Source: Massilia sp. PAMC28688
GTDB lineage: Bacteria > Pseudomonadota > Gammaproteobacteria > Burkholderiales > Burkholderiaceae_D
Assembly: GCF_019443445.1 (NCBI RefSeq)
Contig: NZ_CP080378.1
Span: forward strand, 3,720,001 to 3,784,000
DNA length: 64,000 nucleotides
Direction of reading: 5' to 3'
Position 1 is the first letter of the stretch. Each line of letters begins with the position of its first letter. Of the stretch, positions 63,549 through 64,000 are shown in pieces. The notes under the pieces are model-generated. The model did no database searches and was not told the DNA's origin. It saw only the letters and a list, made by a program, of their open reading frames with translations. A program made the position numbers and the translations under genes.

Positions 63549-64000
63549 TTAGAAGTCGACCTGGGCCGACAGGCGTGCGCGGCGTGGCGCGCCCGGCAGC
63601 AGGTAGCCGCCCAGTTCCGGCGTGGCGTCGCGCCAGTAGAACTTGTCGGCCACGTTTTCCACGTGGGCGCGCAGCGTGGTGCGGTAGCCGCCGATGCGGG
63701 TGGCGTAGGCCGCGCCCAGGTCGATCACGTGGTAGCTCGGTACGAATACCAGGTTTTCGTCGTCAAACGCCTTTTTGCCGGCGTACTGCAGTACGCCCGT
63801 GAGCTTGAGGCCACTGACCGCGGGCACGGAATATTCCAGCAATGCGGTGCCCTTGAACGCCGGGACGTTGGCGGTGCGCTTGCCATCGAACAGGGCGCTG
63901 CCCGAACCGCTGGTGCGGGTGTGCAGCGCCATGGCCGATACGCTGTAGTAGAGATCGCGCGTGGCCTTGCCCTGGGCCGCCAGCTCGATGCCGCGGTGGG
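63549..64000 (-). CDS. TonB-dependent receptor, C-terminal part (partial)
   Basis: The gene runs off the end of the window, and only the last 150 codons or so are seen. They show the beta-barrel pattern of outer-membrane receptors: RGIELAAQGKATRDLYYSVSAM, VPSYHVIDLGAAYATRI, LRAHVENVADKFYWRD (the VEN-x-x-D-K-x-Y signature) and a final Phe (VDF), needed for barrel assembly. The receptor would import a siderophore, vitamin or other nutrient using TonB. It is convergent with the PnuC/kinase pair (14 bases between stops), so a shared substrate is possible but unproved. Confidence 0.9.
   Translation of the reverse strand, partial: HRGIELAAQGKATRDLYYSVSAMALHTRTSGSGSALFDGKRTANVPAFKGTALLEYSVPAVSGLKLTGVLQYAGKKAFDDENLVFVPSYHVIDLGAAYATRIGGYRTTLRAHVENVADKFYWRDATPELGGYLLPGAPRRARLSAQVDF

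Noticed and set aside
1..64000. Mobile elements, prophage, integron, rRNA
   Set aside because: No transposase, integrase, phage structural gene, terminal inverted repeats or rRNA sequence was seen; all genes look like ordinary chromosomal genes.

Overview
The window looks like a chromosomal segment of a GC-rich betaproteobacterium, most likely Oxalobacteraceae (Massilia/Duganella/Janthinobacterium-like). The basis is the order tpiA-secG-tRNA-Leu-nuoABCDEFGHIJKLMN-DUF2818-NUDIX, which is typical of Burkholderiales, together with the character of the flanking genes; the genus is an inference. I see no insertion sequence, prophage, CRISPR array, rRNA or integrated element. Gene density is high, with many 4-bp ATGA overlaps.

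Layout. 1-850: end of tpiA, secG, and a tRNA-Leu(GAG) with its own promoter and a nested-hairpin terminator. 1007-15982: a complete 14-gene complex I operon, with a small membrane protein (DUF2818) after nuoN. 16005-18516: NUDIX hydrolase, a secreted HExxH protein, and ispD/ispF of the MEP isoprenoid pathway. 18640-25214: an alpha/beta hydrolase, small unknown proteins, a PaaI-type thioesterase divergent from a MarR regulator plus MFS exporter, an FMN reductase and an ABC-2 exporter pair. 25215-26352: a phasin gene preceded by a perfect FNR-type palindrome. 26327-31849 (minus): acyltransferase, LytTR regulator, LytS-type kinase, FHA membrane protein and secreted trypsin-like protease; the last four are tightly packed. 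31905-34412: ribA, pirin and a divergent LysR regulator. 34437-38071: a small tandem repeat, an HDOD protein overlapping a PAS-PAS-GGDEF(degenerate)-EAL protein, and a tiny ORF. 38096-43925: esterase, DUF3820, AI-2E permease, DUF1810, a lipoprotein hydrolase with a TTG start, and rsgA. 44267-50204: a NYN-LOTUS-RGG protein, flavodoxin-fold oxidoreductase, small secreted protein, phosphodiesterase and sppA. 50418-59516: an MdtABC-type RND efflux operon with its outer-membrane channel. 59524-64000: SET-domain protein, S46 dipeptidyl-peptidase, PnuC plus NadR-like kinase, and the 3' end of a TonB-dependent receptor gene.

How the genes work together. The nuo block encodes the whole respiratory NADH:quinone oxidoreductase. 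ispD and ispF supply isoprenoid precursors, which are needed for quinones among other products. The FNR-type site before the phasin gene suggests that polyhydroxyalkanoate granule coating responds to low oxygen. PnuC and the kinase form an uptake-and-trapping pair for a vitamin precursor, probably nicotinamide riboside. The least familiar units are the protease-FHA-kinase-regulator operon, the NYN-LOTUS-RGG protein, the bacterial SET/post-SET protein, and an S46 peptidase with serine at the presumed specificity position. All assignments come from reading the sequence and recognising motifs; no database search was run.
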